Shown here one piece after another: positions 6,152 to 14,496 of a stretch of 33,889 bases of DNA (position 1 is its first letter; each line of letters starts with the position of its first letter). The notes under the pieces are model-generated. The model did not search any database and was not told where the DNA came from. It saw nothing but the letters and a program-made list of their open reading frames with translations. Origin of the DNA: Planctomyces sp. (GTDB lineage: Bacteria > Planctomycetota > Planctomycetia > Planctomycetales > Planctomycetaceae); the NCBI GenBank assembly GCA_005778115.1, contig SXKJ01000106.1:1-33889 (forward strand). The letters are read 5' to 3'. Both the position numbers and the translations under genes were made by a program.

Positions 6152-7654
6152 ATGAGCCTTGCTTCCGACAACTCAGCTCTTCTTAATCGTCGCGGCTTCT
6201 TCTCATGGACGAAGACCGGCCTCGGGGGTGCGGCGTTGGCGAGTCTCCTTATGCGGAGCGGCGATGCTCGCGCGGCGGTCGTGCCGGGTGAGGCAAGCGA
6301 TCCCCCTCCGCATTTTGCGGCGAAGGCGAAGCGTGTGATTCACATCGTGGCGTGCGGTGGAGTCAGTCAGATCGACACGCTGGATTACAAGCCTGAGTTG
6401 GCCAAGCGGCATGGCCAGACGCTCGGTGGCGATGAGCGGCCGGATGTGTTCTTTGGACAGGTCGGCTTGCTGCGGAAGAACGATTGGGAGTTTCGGCAGC
6501 GCGGTGAGAGCGGCTTGTGGGTCTCGGAGTTGTTGCCGTACCTCGCGACGGTTGCGGATGAACTGACGGTGGTTCGCTCGATGTGGGCCGAGACCAGCAA
6601 TCACACGCCGGCCACGTTTCAGGAGCAATCGGGTTTTCGCTTGAATGGCTTCCCGACGATGGGGGCATGGCTGTCGTATGGACTCGGCAACGACACCGAC
6701 AATTTGCCAACCTATGTGGTGATCCCGGACACTCGCGGCTTGCCGGCGGGTGGGTCGATCAATTGGTCGAATGGTTTTTTGCCGGCGAGACATCAAGGGG
6801 TTGTGATCCGCAGCCGAGGAACTCCGATCGACGACCTGCAACCGGCTCGGCCGATTGACTCGCGGACAGAGTTGGCATCGCGGGCCTTGCTGCGGCAACT
6901 CAATGAAAGGCATTTGCGGCGGACGGCACCGGCCGGGCTCAGCGATGTCGCGGAAGAAGAGTTGGCCAAAGTTCCCGGACATGATGCGCTCGTCGCGCGG
7001 ATTCGCAGCTATGAGTTGGCCGCGAAGATGCAGCTCACCGTTCCGGAAGTCGCCGACTTGGCGGCCGAGACCGCCGCGACACAAGATGCCTACGGCCTGA
7101 ACGACAAGACGACTGTCGACTTCGGCCGCGGTTGTTTGCTTGCTCGGCGGTTGCTCGAACGGGGCGTGCGTTTCATTCAGATGATGTCCGGCGGAGCGTT
7201 CGGCTCGCCGCGTATCAATTGGGACGGCCACGAAGACATGCGCGAGAACCACGCTCGCGAGGCGGGCCGCATCGACCAGCCGATTGCCGCATTGATTCGC
7301 GATCTCAAGTTGCGCGGAATGCTGGACGACACGCTGGTGCTATTCACCTCCGAATTCGGCCGCACGCCGTTCTCGCAGTCGGCTGCCGGGGTCATTGGAG
7401 CCGGTCGCGATCACAATCAATACGGCTTCAGCGTGTGGATGTGCGGAGCGGGCCTCAAGCCAGGGCTCGCGTATGGCGCGACGGATGACGTCGGTTGGAA
7501 GGCGGTCGAGAACCGCGTCTCGTGGCACGACTTCCATGCGACGGTCCTGCATCTGCTAGGTATCGAACACGAGCGGCTGACGTATTACCACAACGGCATC
7601 CAACGCCGACTGACCAACGTGCATGGCGAGTTGATCGACGGCATCCTGGCTTAA
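6152..7654 (+). CDS. DUF1501 protein, Tat-exported
   Basis: This 500-residue protein belongs to the DUF1501 family, whose fold is related to the alkaline phosphatase/sulfatase superfamily. A twin-arginine signal (LNRRGFFSWTKTGLGGAALA, 11-30) marks Tat export. Family landmarks are HIVACGGVSQIDTLDYKP near 65-82, ELLPYLATVADELTVVRSM, FIQMMSGGAFGSPRINWDGH, LVLFTSEFGRTPFSQ and the late GRDHNQYGFSVWMCGAGLK, with His/Asp residues placed as metal ligands. In planctomycetes DUF1501 genes usually pair with DUF1549/DUF1553 genes. Here the nearest partner is about 10 kb away on the other strand. The biochemical activity of the family is not established. The RBS is weak (TTGAGAAAA). Confidence 0.93.
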   Translation: MSLASDNSALLNRRGFFSWTKTGLGGAALASLLMRSGDARAAVVPGEASDPPPHFAAKAKRVIHIVACGGVSQIDTLDYKPELAKRHGQTLGGDERPDVFFGQVGLLRKNDWEFRQRGESGLWVSELLPYLATVADELTVVRSMWAETSNHTPATFQEQSGFRLNGFPTMGAWLSYGLGNDTDNLPTYVVIPDTRGLPAGGSINWSNGFLPARHQGVVIRSRGTPIDDLQPARPIDSRTELASRALLRQLNERHLRRTAPAGLSDVAEEELAKVPGHDALVARIRSYELAAKMQLTVPEVADLAAETAATQDAYGLNDKTTVDFGRGCLLARRLLERGVRFIQMMSGGAFGSPRINWDGHEDMRENHAREAGRIDQPIAALIRDLKLRGMLDDTLVLFTSEFGRTPFSQSAAGVIGAGRDHNQYGFSVWMCGAGLKPGLAYGATDDVGWKAVENRVSWHDFHATVLHLLGIEHERLTYYHNGIQRRLTNVHGELIDGILA

Positions 7655-7708
7655 CACCGACCACAACTTTCAAGTAGCGATCTGGATGACTTCATTTTTT
7701 GCCCTTCA

Positions 7709-7753
7709 TTTTCCGCCAGCCTTCGGTCCAAATTCGGGAGAGCTGGCGAAAAA
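7709..7753. repeat. Inverted repeat between DUF1501 and sialidase genes
   Basis: TTTTCCGCCAGC (7709-7720) pairs with GCTGGCGAAAAA (7742-7753) in 11 of 12 positions around a 21-base loop. On both strands the 3' side ends in A rather than T residues, so it does not look like an intrinsic terminator. It may be another extragenic palindrome. Confidence 0.5.
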
Positions 7754-7803
7754 CAACGACTGCTTGCGAGTCTCTCGGCCCGATTTTGAAAGCTTGATTC
7801 GTG

Positions 7804-10053
7804 ATGAAACGTGCCTTCGGATTTTGCATTGTCCGTGTCCTGTTCTCGCTGGTGAGCATTGTCGCGTCTGGGCTAAACGTTGATGGTGCGGAGCCCGCCG
7901 CGATCGTGCTGACTGCTCCCAAAGCAAATCAAGTTGTTCAACGTGTCGGGTTTGATCTCGCCACAGCGCAGAAGAAACCTGAGACGGCTGCGTTGGGATT
8001 CGCAGACGTCGCGGTGCGCGGCAACCTGCCGAACGGAACAGAGCGAGCGATGTGGGAGTACCGCATCGTCCCCTCGAAAGAGTCGACTGGCCGAGAAACC
8101 GATTGGGCCAAGCTGGAGATCCGGGTGGCGGACGCAAAATTTGAAGCGACCGCGCGCATTGCGGCCGGCGGTTGGTATCGGTTGGAGATTCGAGGCCGAT
8201 CGAACAACGATGTAATCGCCCGCGGTGCGGTGGAGCCGATCGGTGTTGGCGAAGTGTTCGTCGTGGCGGGGCAGTCGTATGCGACCAACTGCAATGACGA
8301 GCGGTTCAAGGTGGCCGATCCGCTCGGCCGAGTCGTCGCGTTCGATTCGGCGAAAGAATCCTGGGGCGTTGCGAACGATCCGCAACCGGCTCCGGATGGC
8401 AGCGATGGCGGTTCGATCTGGCCTCCGCTCGGCGATGCTTTGCTGAAAGAGTTTCAGGTGCCGATCGGTTTCGCAAACGTCGCGGTCGGAGCGACCTCCT
8501 CCCTGCAATGGATGCCGGAGGGAACCTTGCATCCGCGATTGGTTCAAGCGGGAAAGTCGCTCGGCCGCTTCCGCGCGGTCCTCTGGCAGCAGGGAGAATC
8601 GGACGTAATCGCCAAGACGACGGCGGAAACCTACGTCGCGAACCTCAAGACGATCCGCGAGACCGCTGCAAAAGCATGGGGCTTCGAGCCACCGTGGTTG
8701 CTGGCGAAATCGACGCTGCATCCGACCGTCTACAACGACCCGGCCGGCGAGAGCCGCATTCGCGGTGCCATTGACGAACTGGTCAAACTGCCGGGCTTTC
8801 GAGCCGGTCCTGATACCGACACGCTCACCGGCGAGAACCGTGGCGATGCGAAGTCACGCCGGCACTTCAGCGGGATCGGCCAGCGTCGCGCGGCGGAGAT
8901 GTGGTTCGCGGTGCTCAAACGCGAACTCGTCACGCCACAGCGTGACGCGGCGATGTCGGGCACACGCTCGACGCAGGCGTTGTTTGTTTCCAATGACGGC
9001 AGCTTCAAACGGTATCGCATTCCGTCGCTGCTGGTGACAAAAAAAGGAACGCTGCTGGCGATCTGCGAAGGACGAGTCGATGGCGGTGGGCTGACCGGAA
9101 ACATCGACCTTGTGCTGCGGCGAAGCCTCGATGCGGGTCTCACCTGGCAGCCGTTGCAGAAGATCGCGGACCTCGGCGATGACACGCTGGGGAATCCGTG
9201 TCCGGTCGTGGACCGCGAGACCGGCACGATCTGGCTGCCGTTCACACGCAGTCCCGGCAAATTCAACGAAGCGCAAATCGTTGCCGGTCAGAGCAGCGGA
9301 CCAACGGCCGTGTGGGTGACTCGCAGCGATGATGACGGAGCGACGTGGTCCGAGCCGCGCGATATCTCAGTGACCACTCGGCAAGAGAAGTGGGGCTGGT
9401 ACGGCACGGGACCGGGCATTGGCATTCAGCTCGCCAACGGCCGGTTGCTGATTCCGAGCTATCACACGGAACCCGGCTCCGGGATGTACCGCAGCCACGC
9501 GATCTTCAGCGACGATCGCGGGGCAACGTGGAAGCTCGGTGAGACCGTCGGTGAACACACGGCCGAGTGTCAGGCGATTGAGCGACACGACGGAGCGGTC
9601 GTGCTCAACATGCGCGGGACGAACAAACAATTCTTTCGCTCGATCGCGATCAGCCGTGACGGCGGGCAATCGTGGAGCGAACCGCAACTCGATCGGAACT
9701 TGCCGGAGCCGGCGTGCCAGGCGTCGCTGCTCGCGGAGGACAACGGCGGACGGGTTGGAAACTCATCCTACTGGCTGTTCTGCAATCCGCCCGGCGCGAC
9801 ACGTCGCAATCTGACGCTGCGTGTCAGCCGCGATGAAGGGCAGTCCTGGCCAATCGCAAAGCTGATCGATGCCGGGCCGACCGAGTATTCGAGCTTGGTG
9901 TGGCTGCCGGATGGTCAAATCGGTTTATTGTACGAGCTATCGCGCGCGGGGCAGACATATCGGCCGGAGCTACACTTCGCCCGCGTTCCGATCAGTTGGC
10001 TGGCCGATTCCACTTCGCCTGAACCGTTCGTGCCGAATTTCAACGCTCGCTGA
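7804..10053 (+). CDS. Sialate O-acetylesterase / exo-alpha-sialidase fusion
   Basis: This 749-residue exported protein has two enzyme domains. After a signal peptide (cleavage near VDGA, residue 29), residues about 30-375 form a SASA/SGNH sialate O-acetylesterase: FVVAGQSYATN with nucleophile S158, WQQGESD (261-267), and a late His at 354 in RRHFSGIG. Residues about 390-745 form a six-bladed sialidase: KRYRIPSLL with the first substrate arginine R405, then five Asp boxes, SLDAGLTW, SDDDGATW, SDDRGATW, SRDGGQSW and SRDEGQSW. The pairing would de-O-acetylate and release sialic acid from glycans in one polypeptide. GTG 7801 directly precedes ATG 7804, and either could initiate. No strong ribosome binding site is visible. 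A glycosidase-like propeller gene follows. Confidence 0.92.
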   Translation: MKRAFGFCIVRVLFSLVSIVASGLNVDGAEPAAIVLTAPKANQVVQRVGFDLATAQKKPETAALGFADVAVRGNLPNGTERAMWEYRIVPSKESTGRETDWAKLEIRVADAKFEATARIAAGGWYRLEIRGRSNNDVIARGAVEPIGVGEVFVVAGQSYATNCNDERFKVADPLGRVVAFDSAKESWGVANDPQPAPDGSDGGSIWPPLGDALLKEFQVPIGFANVAVGATSSLQWMPEGTLHPRLVQAGKSLGRFRAVLWQQGESDVIAKTTAETYVANLKTIRETAAKAWGFEPPWLLAKSTLHPTVYNDPAGESRIRGAIDELVKLPGFRAGPDTDTLTGENRGDAKSRRHFSGIGQRRAAEMWFAVLKRELVTPQRDAAMSGTRSTQALFVSNDGSFKRYRIPSLLVTKKGTLLAICEGRVDGGGLTGNIDLVLRRSLDAGLTWQPLQKIADLGDDTLGNPCPVVDRETGTIWLPFTRSPGKFNEAQIVAGQSSGPTAVWVTRSDDDGATWSEPRDISVTTRQEKWGWYGTGPGIGIQLANGRLLIPSYHTEPGSGMYRSHAIFSDDRGATWKLGETVGEHTAECQAIERHDGAVVLNMRGTNKQFFRSIAISRDGGQSWSEPQLDRNLPEPACQASLLAEDNGGRVGNSSYWLFCNPPGATRRNLTLRVSRDEGQSWPIAKLIDAGPTEYSSLVWLPDGQIGLLYELSRAGQTYRPELHFARVPISWLADSTSPEPFVPNFNAR

Positions 10054-10081
10054 GTTAATAGTTCGACTGTCTGAATCTACC

Positions 10082-10181
10082 GTAGGGTGGGACAAGCGGC
10101 GCTTCGCCGCGCCGGCCCACCAGGTATTTTCAGCGGGCGTTCTGGTGGGCGGGCCCTCGAAGCGAGCTTGTCCCACCCTAC
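10082..10181. repeat. GTAG-foot REP doublet (REPIN-like), 100 bp
   Basis: GTAGGGTGGGACAAG (10082-10096) is inverted exactly at 10167-10181. Inside each arm a tip hairpin forms with a different sequence: GCGGCG-CTT-CGCCGC on the left, and CTCG-CTT-CGAG on the right when read from its own foot. The outer sequence is shared but the tips differ while staying self-complementary. It fills the gap between the sialidase and propeller genes. Confidence 0.85.
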
Positions 10182-10258
10182 CTCGTCGCAAGTCAGACTG
10201 TCGAAATAAAGCTGATTGCCCTGTCCTCGTTTTTCTCATCAAGAATGGCACTCATGTG

Positions 10259-11335
10259 ATGATCGACAACCCAAATTCTCGGCGAGCGTTTTTGGTGACC
10301 TTGGCAGCGTCCGCCTATTCGCTGCCGCGCGTAAGCCTTGCCGACGACTCCGCACCGCCGCCGTTTCGAGTTCATGCTTGGCAACGCGACGCTCGCAATC
10401 CTGTGCTGCCTCCGGGTGGCGGTGAGTTCGACAAGTCCTGTTGCATGAATCCGTTCGTCGTGACTCGTGAGGGGGAGTACTGGTTGTTCTACGCCGGAGG
10501 CGACGCGAAGGGGCGGCGACGAATCTGTCTCGCGACTTGTCCGATCGAGGATGTCACGAAGTGGGATCGACGCGGGACACTGTTTGATCTTGGCGACAAA
10601 GGGAGCTTCGACGAAACGTGGTGCGTGCTGCCGTGCGTGCATCGCATCGGAGGCAAGTGGCATCTGTACTACACCGGCCGGAGCGCTCAAAGCGGTGTCG
10701 GTCTGCAAGGCTTCTGGGGAATGGGACTCGCCACCAGCGACGACTTGCTGAATTGGACGAAGCACTCGTCCGATCCGATTCTGACGGGCGACGGCTTCGC
10801 CGACTGGCCAAAGAATCGCGGCATCGCGGGAGGTGGTCCGATCGAAGAACTGCCGCAGCCCGACGGCCACACGCTGTACCGGATGCACTACACGCTCCCG
10901 ACTGGCACGCCGAGCAAAGATTTGCTCGTCGATCAGGCCAAGCAATCGGTCGTCGCGCATTCGTTCGATGGGCTGACGTGGTTCGACAAGCGCGTCGAAC
11001 TCCGCCCACGTCGTGAGGCGGACTACGAGAACGCCGCGACGATCGCGCTCAACGTGTGGAGAACCAAATCCGGCTATCGCGCGATCTACGCCGGGATCGG
11101 CACGACGTTCGGAGCGTATTCGATCTGCGAAGCCGCCAGTTCCGATGGTGTCAACTGGCAGCGCGGCGCTCCGGGAGAAAACCTTGCATTGCCGCCGACC
11201 GGCAAAGGTTGGGAAAGCAAGATGACTGAATATCCTCACGTCGTCCGCGAGGGAGACCATCTGCGGTTGTTCTACTGCGGCAACGGCTATGGAGCGACAG
11301 GGATCGGCACAGCGATCGCGGCTCCCCTATTGTGA
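10259..11335 (+). CDS. Tat-exported five-bladed propeller glycosidase-like protein
   Basis: This is a 358-residue protein. A twin-arginine signal (NSRRAFLVTLAASAYSLP, 5-22) is followed by a five-bladed beta-propeller of the type shared by GH32, GH43, GH62 and GH130 enzymes: NPVLPPGG, EYWLFYAGGD, KWHLYYTGRS, LATSDDLLNWTKH, YRAIYAGIG and LRLFYCGNGY are the repeated strands. The acidic catalytic residues cannot be assigned confidently by eye, so it may be a lyase, hydrolase or binding protein. It lies 205 bases downstream of the sialidase on the same strand and may act on related glycans. Start is ATG 10259. A GTG immediately precedes it. Confidence 0.85.
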   Translation: MIDNPNSRRAFLVTLAASAYSLPRVSLADDSAPPPFRVHAWQRDARNPVLPPGGGEFDKSCCMNPFVVTREGEYWLFYAGGDAKGRRRICLATCPIEDVTKWDRRGTLFDLGDKGSFDETWCVLPCVHRIGGKWHLYYTGRSAQSGVGLQGFWGMGLATSDDLLNWTKHSSDPILTGDGFADWPKNRGIAGGGPIEELPQPDGHTLYRMHYTLPTGTPSKDLLVDQAKQSVVAHSFDGLTWFDKRVELRPRREADYENAATIALNVWRTKSGYRAIYAGIGTTFGAYSICEAASSDGVNWQRGAPGENLALPPTGKGWESKMTEYPHVVREGDHLRLFYCGNGYGATGIGTAIAAPLL

Positions 11336-11404
11336 TCGGGCTTCCGAAGATGGCGTTCGCGCCGCGCCGGAATTACCGTGAGCAAAGGAGCCGGGCAGGA
11401 ATTC

Positions 11405-11467
11405 GTTCGTAGTTCCGCCTTTAGGCGGCATCGGCTTCCGGGACCGCCTAAAGGCGGAACTACGAAC
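11405..11467. repeat. GTAG-foot REP doublet, TTCCGCC family, copy 1
   Basis: GTTCGTAGTTCCGCC and its inverse at 11453-11467 enclose two identical arms, each GTAG-TT-CCGCC-TTTA-GGCGG. The same arm recurs at 19809-19866 inside a coding region. It is between the propeller gene and a small membrane protein gene. Confidence 0.88.
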
Positions 11468-11532
11468 TTGTTTAACCTCGCCTCCAAGTGACGCGCTTCA
11501 GACTTTGACAGACAGATTCGGCTGGGATCCTC

Positions 11533-12129
11533 ATGCTGTGGTTGAAACGACTGCTGACTCCGCCGTTGATTGTGCTCGCGGCGCTCCTGATGTGGATCGA
11601 GGAGTTGCTGTGGGAGCAACTGAAAGTTCTCACGGCTTGGGTCGCCAAGTTCCCCTTGTTCAAGTGGGCCGAGCGGCTCATTCAGCGTCTGCCCCCCTAT
11701 CCGACGATGGCGGTGTTCCTGTTGCCGGGAGCCGTGCTCTTTCCGGTGAAGCTGGGGGCGGTGTGGCTGATGACTCACGGTCATGTGCTGCCGGGAATCG
11801 GCGTGATCGTGGCGGCGAAAGTCATCGGGACGGCGGTGGTCGCGCGGTTGTATGTGATCTGCCAACCCAAGCTGATGACGATCGGTTGGTTCGCACGGCT
11901 GCATGACTGGCTGACGAGGACGCGCGATCGGCTGTATTCGGCGATTCGAGCGATGCCGCTGTATCAGGCGACGCGGGCCAGGCTGTCGGCGATCAAGCAA
12001 ACGGTCAAACGTATGCTGCATGTGATGCGCGGACGGCGCGGAATCGGTGCTCGCTGGCGAGCAATTCGGCGATGGCTCCGGCGGCGGCGGCACCTTCGCC
12101 GACTACGTAGGTCAGCCTTTCCAGGCTGA
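11533..12129 (+). CDS. Small conserved membrane protein with Arg-rich tail
   Basis: This is a 198-residue protein. It has an N-terminal hydrophobic segment (5-25), the core PYPTMAVFLLPGAVLFPVKL (55-74) with two more membrane segments, and VIVAAKVIGTAVVARLYVIC leading into PKLMTIGWFARLHDWL. I recognise this pattern from uncharacterised bacterial membrane proteins of similar length, without known function. The C-terminus is strongly basic (RRWLRRRRHLRRLRR). The last residues and the TGA stop lie inside a GTAG-foot palindrome (12107-12204), so the original C-terminus may have been altered by its insertion. The RBS is a modest GGGA. Confidence 0.75.
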   Translation: MLWLKRLLTPPLIVLAALLMWIEELLWEQLKVLTAWVAKFPLFKWAERLIQRLPPYPTMAVFLLPGAVLFPVKLGAVWLMTHGHVLPGIGVIVAAKVIGTAVVARLYVICQPKLMTIGWFARLHDWLTRTRDRLYSAIRAMPLYQATRARLSAIKQTVKRMLHVMRGRRGIGARWRAIRRWLRRRRHLRRLRRSAFPG

Positions 12130-12204
12130 CTGTCTTCGCCAACGACGCAGATCGAAGACTCACGCCGCCAGCATCGTCGGGTCAGGCTGGAAAGCCTGAC
12201 CTAC
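12107..12204. repeat. GTAG-foot REP doublet supplying stop codons of two convergent genes
   Basis: The left arm is GTAG then stem GTCAGCCT-TTCC-AGGCTGAC. The right arm read from its own foot is GTAG then GTCAGGCT-TTCC-AGCCTGAC. The arms differ only by a swapped C-G pair, so both stems are perfect. The TGA of the plus-strand membrane protein (12127-12129) is in the left arm. The TAG of the minus-strand MBL gene (12201-12203) is the right-hand CTAC. Confidence 0.9.
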
Positions 12205-12986
12205 TTTGGCACGACCCCTTTGACGATCTCGGCTTCCCATTCGTCGAGCAGCGGCCAGTCGATCGCGCAGGTGCCGAAGTCGGCCATGTGCTGGTACTGA
12301 TCGAGCCGGTCAATCGCCTTTTGCAGCAGCTTCGGATCCTTGCGGAAAGTGGGACCGTGACTGGGGAGCAGCCATTCGACGTCACTGGTTTGGATGCGTT
12401 TCAGCGAGTCGATGAAATCCGGGATGTCGCTGCCGTGGTGTGCGTCGATGTGCCCGACGCAGCCGTCCCGATAAATGTTGTCGCCAGAGAACAGCAGATT
12501 TCCCAACCGAAACGACAATTGGCTGTTCGTGTGGCCGGGAGTGTGCCAGACCTCCAGCGTCAGATCGCCGACAATCAGCACGTCCCCTTCGTTGATGGCT
12601 CGGTCGATGGTGATGTTTGGCAAGTCGATCGAAATGCCTTGGGCGCTGACCTCGGCGTAGGTTCGCACTCGGTCGCCAGCCGCGAGCAGTTGCTGGCATT
12701 CGGGATGCCCGACCGTCTCGGCATTTGGGAATAGCTCGCGAGCCCGCTTCAGCCCCTGGATGTGGTCCACGTCGGCGTGAGTCGCAATCAGCGTTTTGCA
12801 GTTAGCCAGCGGGAAATCCATCTGGCGGATCAGTTCGACGATCTCGTCGGTGGTGTCGGCATAGCCGATGTCGACCAGCAGCCACTCGCGGGTATCTCCG
12901 ACCAAATAGACACAGCATCCCAGCCGCCGACGGGCTTGGTGGTTCATCTCGATGACGTGGGGAAACAACTCTCGCCGAGGCAACAT
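12201..12986 (-). CDS. MBL-fold metallo-hydrolase
   Basis: This 261-residue metallo-beta-lactamase-fold hydrolase has the motifs in order. The first is THADVDH (69-75), where the usual HxHxDH reads H70-x-D72-x-D74-H75. HTPGHTNSQ follows with H152, then [10 protein letters not shown] with D169, and LLPSHGP with H210. The second metal-ligand histidine is therefore replaced by aspartate, which could change metal preference. Family members include glyoxalase II-like thiolesterases and many uncharacterised hydrolases. Substrate is unknown. The ATG at 12986 has AGGAGAA about eight bases upstream. An open extension to 13106 lacks a better start. The gene is divergent from RNase D across a 226-base gap. 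Confidence 0.9.
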   Translation of the reverse strand: MLPRRELFPHVIEMNHQARRRLGCCVYLVGDTREWLLVDIGYADTTDEIVELIRQMDFPLANCKTLIATHADVDHIQGLKRARELFPNAETVGHPECQQLLAAGDRVRTYAEVSAQGISIDLPNITIDRAINEGDVLIVGDLTLEVWHTPGHTNSQLSFRLGNLLFSGDNIYRDGCVGHIDAHHGSDIPDFIDSLKRIQTSDVEWLLPSHGPTFRKDPKLLQKAIDRLDQYQHMADFGTCAIDWPLLDEWEAEIVKGVVPK

Positions 12987-13061
12987 GCCGGCGTTCTCCT
13001 GACAATTCTGAAGGGATCGAAACGACGTGACTCGGCTCTTCCCAGCGGCCGAGCGGAACGT

Positions 13062-13097
13062 CCTGTAAGCTAACGGCTGAGGCGGACAGGCTACAGG
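13062..13097. repeat. Possible REP-like hairpin in divergent intergenic region
   Basis: CCTGTAAGC (13062-13070) pairs with GCTACAGG (13090-13097) apart from one bulge, around a loop of about 19 bases. A CTAC (GTAG on the minus strand) falls at the right-hand foot. It is a single copy in this window, so the assignment to the REP group is weak. Confidence 0.35.
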
Positions 13098-13212
13098 GAA
13101 CGCCACGAGAAACAGGACTGCCCGTCACAATTGAGAGACAGTTTCAACGCTTCGTCGCCCTTGCCAGTGACTGCCGCTCCGGTACCATGACGCCCCAACG
13201 GAGTGGCCGCGA

Positions 13213-14427
13213 ATGTCCGGGACGACAACCTCATTGCTGATCAACAACCAAGCTCAGTTCGACGAACTGTGCGAGCATATTCGCACCGCCGGGATCGTGG
13301 CGTTCGATACCGAGTTCGTCTCCGAGCACACCTATCTGCCGGAGCTTTGCCTGCTGCAACTGGCCACTCCGGAACGAGCCGTCGCCGTCGATCCGTTCGG
13401 CGTTCCCGACTTGTCCGCCTGGTGGAAAATCATGGCGGACGACGCGACCACGGTCATCGTCCATGCCGGCCGCGAGGAAATCCGCTTTTGCTTGCACTTG
13501 GGAGGATGCCGACCGCAACGGGTGTTCGACACGCAACTCGCCGAGGGATTGCGGTCCACGACTTACCCGGTCGGATATGAATCGCTCGTCACCCGCGTGC
13601 TCGGCGAACGCCTGGGGCATCATGCCACTCGCACCGAATGGCGGCATCGACCGCTCACGCCGGAGCAATTGGAGTACGCGGTCGACGATGTGCGGTATCT
13701 CATCGACGTCTGGAAGAAGCAGCACTCGTCGCTGAAGCGAGTCAAACGGCTCGACTGGGCGGAGACCGAATTCACACGCCTGATCGACGAACTAGAACAC
13801 GAGCGAAACGAAGACAGTTGGCGACGCTTCGGCGGCCTGCAAAAGATGAAACCACGGCAGCTCGTCGTCGCGCGCGAGCTGTTCCAATGGCGAGAAAAAG
13901 TTGCCACCGAACGGAATCAACCGCTCCGCCGCATCCTGCGAGACGACTTGATCGTGGACCTCGCGATGCGGCAGCCGAAGACAGCCGAAGCCGTGTTGGC
14001 GACGCGCGACATGAACCGTCCCGGCTACAAGAAACATGCTGCTGAGCTGGCAGCTTGCATCGTGCGCGGTGCCGCTCTGCCGGAATCGCAATGGCCCAAG
14101 CCCGCACCGATGCCGGATTCCAATTCCGAAGATCACATCCTCAGCAAGCTGTTGCAGATTGTCTTGGCCAACCGCTGCGCTGAGATGAAAGTCGCGCTCG
14201 GCCTGGTGGGGACGTCCGCCGATTTGAAGAACCTTGTGCGCTGGCATGGCAAGAAGAACTCGAAGCAACCGCCGCCGCGACTGGCTCAAGGCTGGCGTGC
14301 CGAAGTCTGTGGCGACTTGCTCGCCGATGTGCTCGATGGCAAAGTCCGTTTCCGTGTCGGCGACCGCGACAGCGAACACCCGCTGGTGTTCGAATCGATT
14401 GCCGAGTCATCGCCGGTCGCCGAATGA
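13213..14427 (+). CDS. rnd: Ribonuclease D
   Basis: This 404-residue 3'-5' exoribonuclease of the DEDDy group would trim tRNA and other small RNA 3' ends. Exo I is VAFDTEFV with D32 and E34. Exo II is VIVHAGREEIRFC, with glutamate where E. coli has aspartate (HAGSEDLEVF), a conservative change. Then VFDTQLA, and Exo III is YAVDDVRYL with Y155 and D159. An HRDC-type helical region follows (about 210-290; WREKVATERNQPLRRILRDD). The C-terminal about 90 residues are a further helical region. The ATG follows GGAGTGG. It is probably first in a plus-strand series with the oxidoreductase gene, with a REP doublet between them. Confidence 0.93.
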   Translation: MSGTTTSLLINNQAQFDELCEHIRTAGIVAFDTEFVSEHTYLPELCLLQLATPERAVAVDPFGVPDLSAWWKIMADDATTVIVHAGREEIRFCLHLGGCRPQRVFDTQLAEGLRSTTYPVGYESLVTRVLGERLGHHATRTEWRHRPLTPEQLEYAVDDVRYLIDVWKKQHSSLKRVKRLDWAETEFTRLIDELEHERNEDSWRRFGGLQKMKPRQLVVARELFQWREKVATERNQPLRRILRDDLIVDLAMRQPKTAEAVLATRDMNRPGYKKHAAELAACIVRGAALPESQWPKPAPMPDSNSEDHILSKLLQIVLANRCAEMKVALGLVGTSADLKNLVRWHGKKNSKQPPPRLAQGWRAEVCGDLLADVLDGKVRFRVGDRDSEHPLVFESIAESSPVAE

Positions 14428-14429
14428 TC

Positions 14430-14483
14430 GTAGACGAGTCACTCCGTGACTCGAACCTTCCGGTCACGGAGTGACCGGTCTAC
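14430..14483. repeat. GTAG-foot REP doublet with compensatory stem changes
   Basis: The left arm is GTAG-A then CGAGTCAC-TCC-GTGACTCG. The right arm from its own foot is GTAG-A then CCGGTCAC-TCC-GTGACCGG. Two stem positions differ and both are compensated on the opposite side, so each is a perfect eight-base stem. The spacer AACCTT also occurs in the spacer at 22924-22985. It begins two bases after the rnd stop. Confidence 0.92.
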
Positions 14484-14496
14484 ATGGGAGCCTGCC

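Noticed and set aside
6203-7252. Long minus-strand frame opposite the DUF1501 gene
   Set aside because: Antisense shadow of a well-supported DUF1501 gene, without any recognisable domain.
7709-7753. Inverted repeat considered as an intrinsic terminator
   Set aside because: A residues, not T residues, follow the stem on both strands, so it was kept only as a repeat.
10193-11260. Long minus-strand frame opposite the five-bladed propeller gene
   Set aside because: Shadow frame lacking domain features, and the plus strand has a Tat signal and propeller strands.
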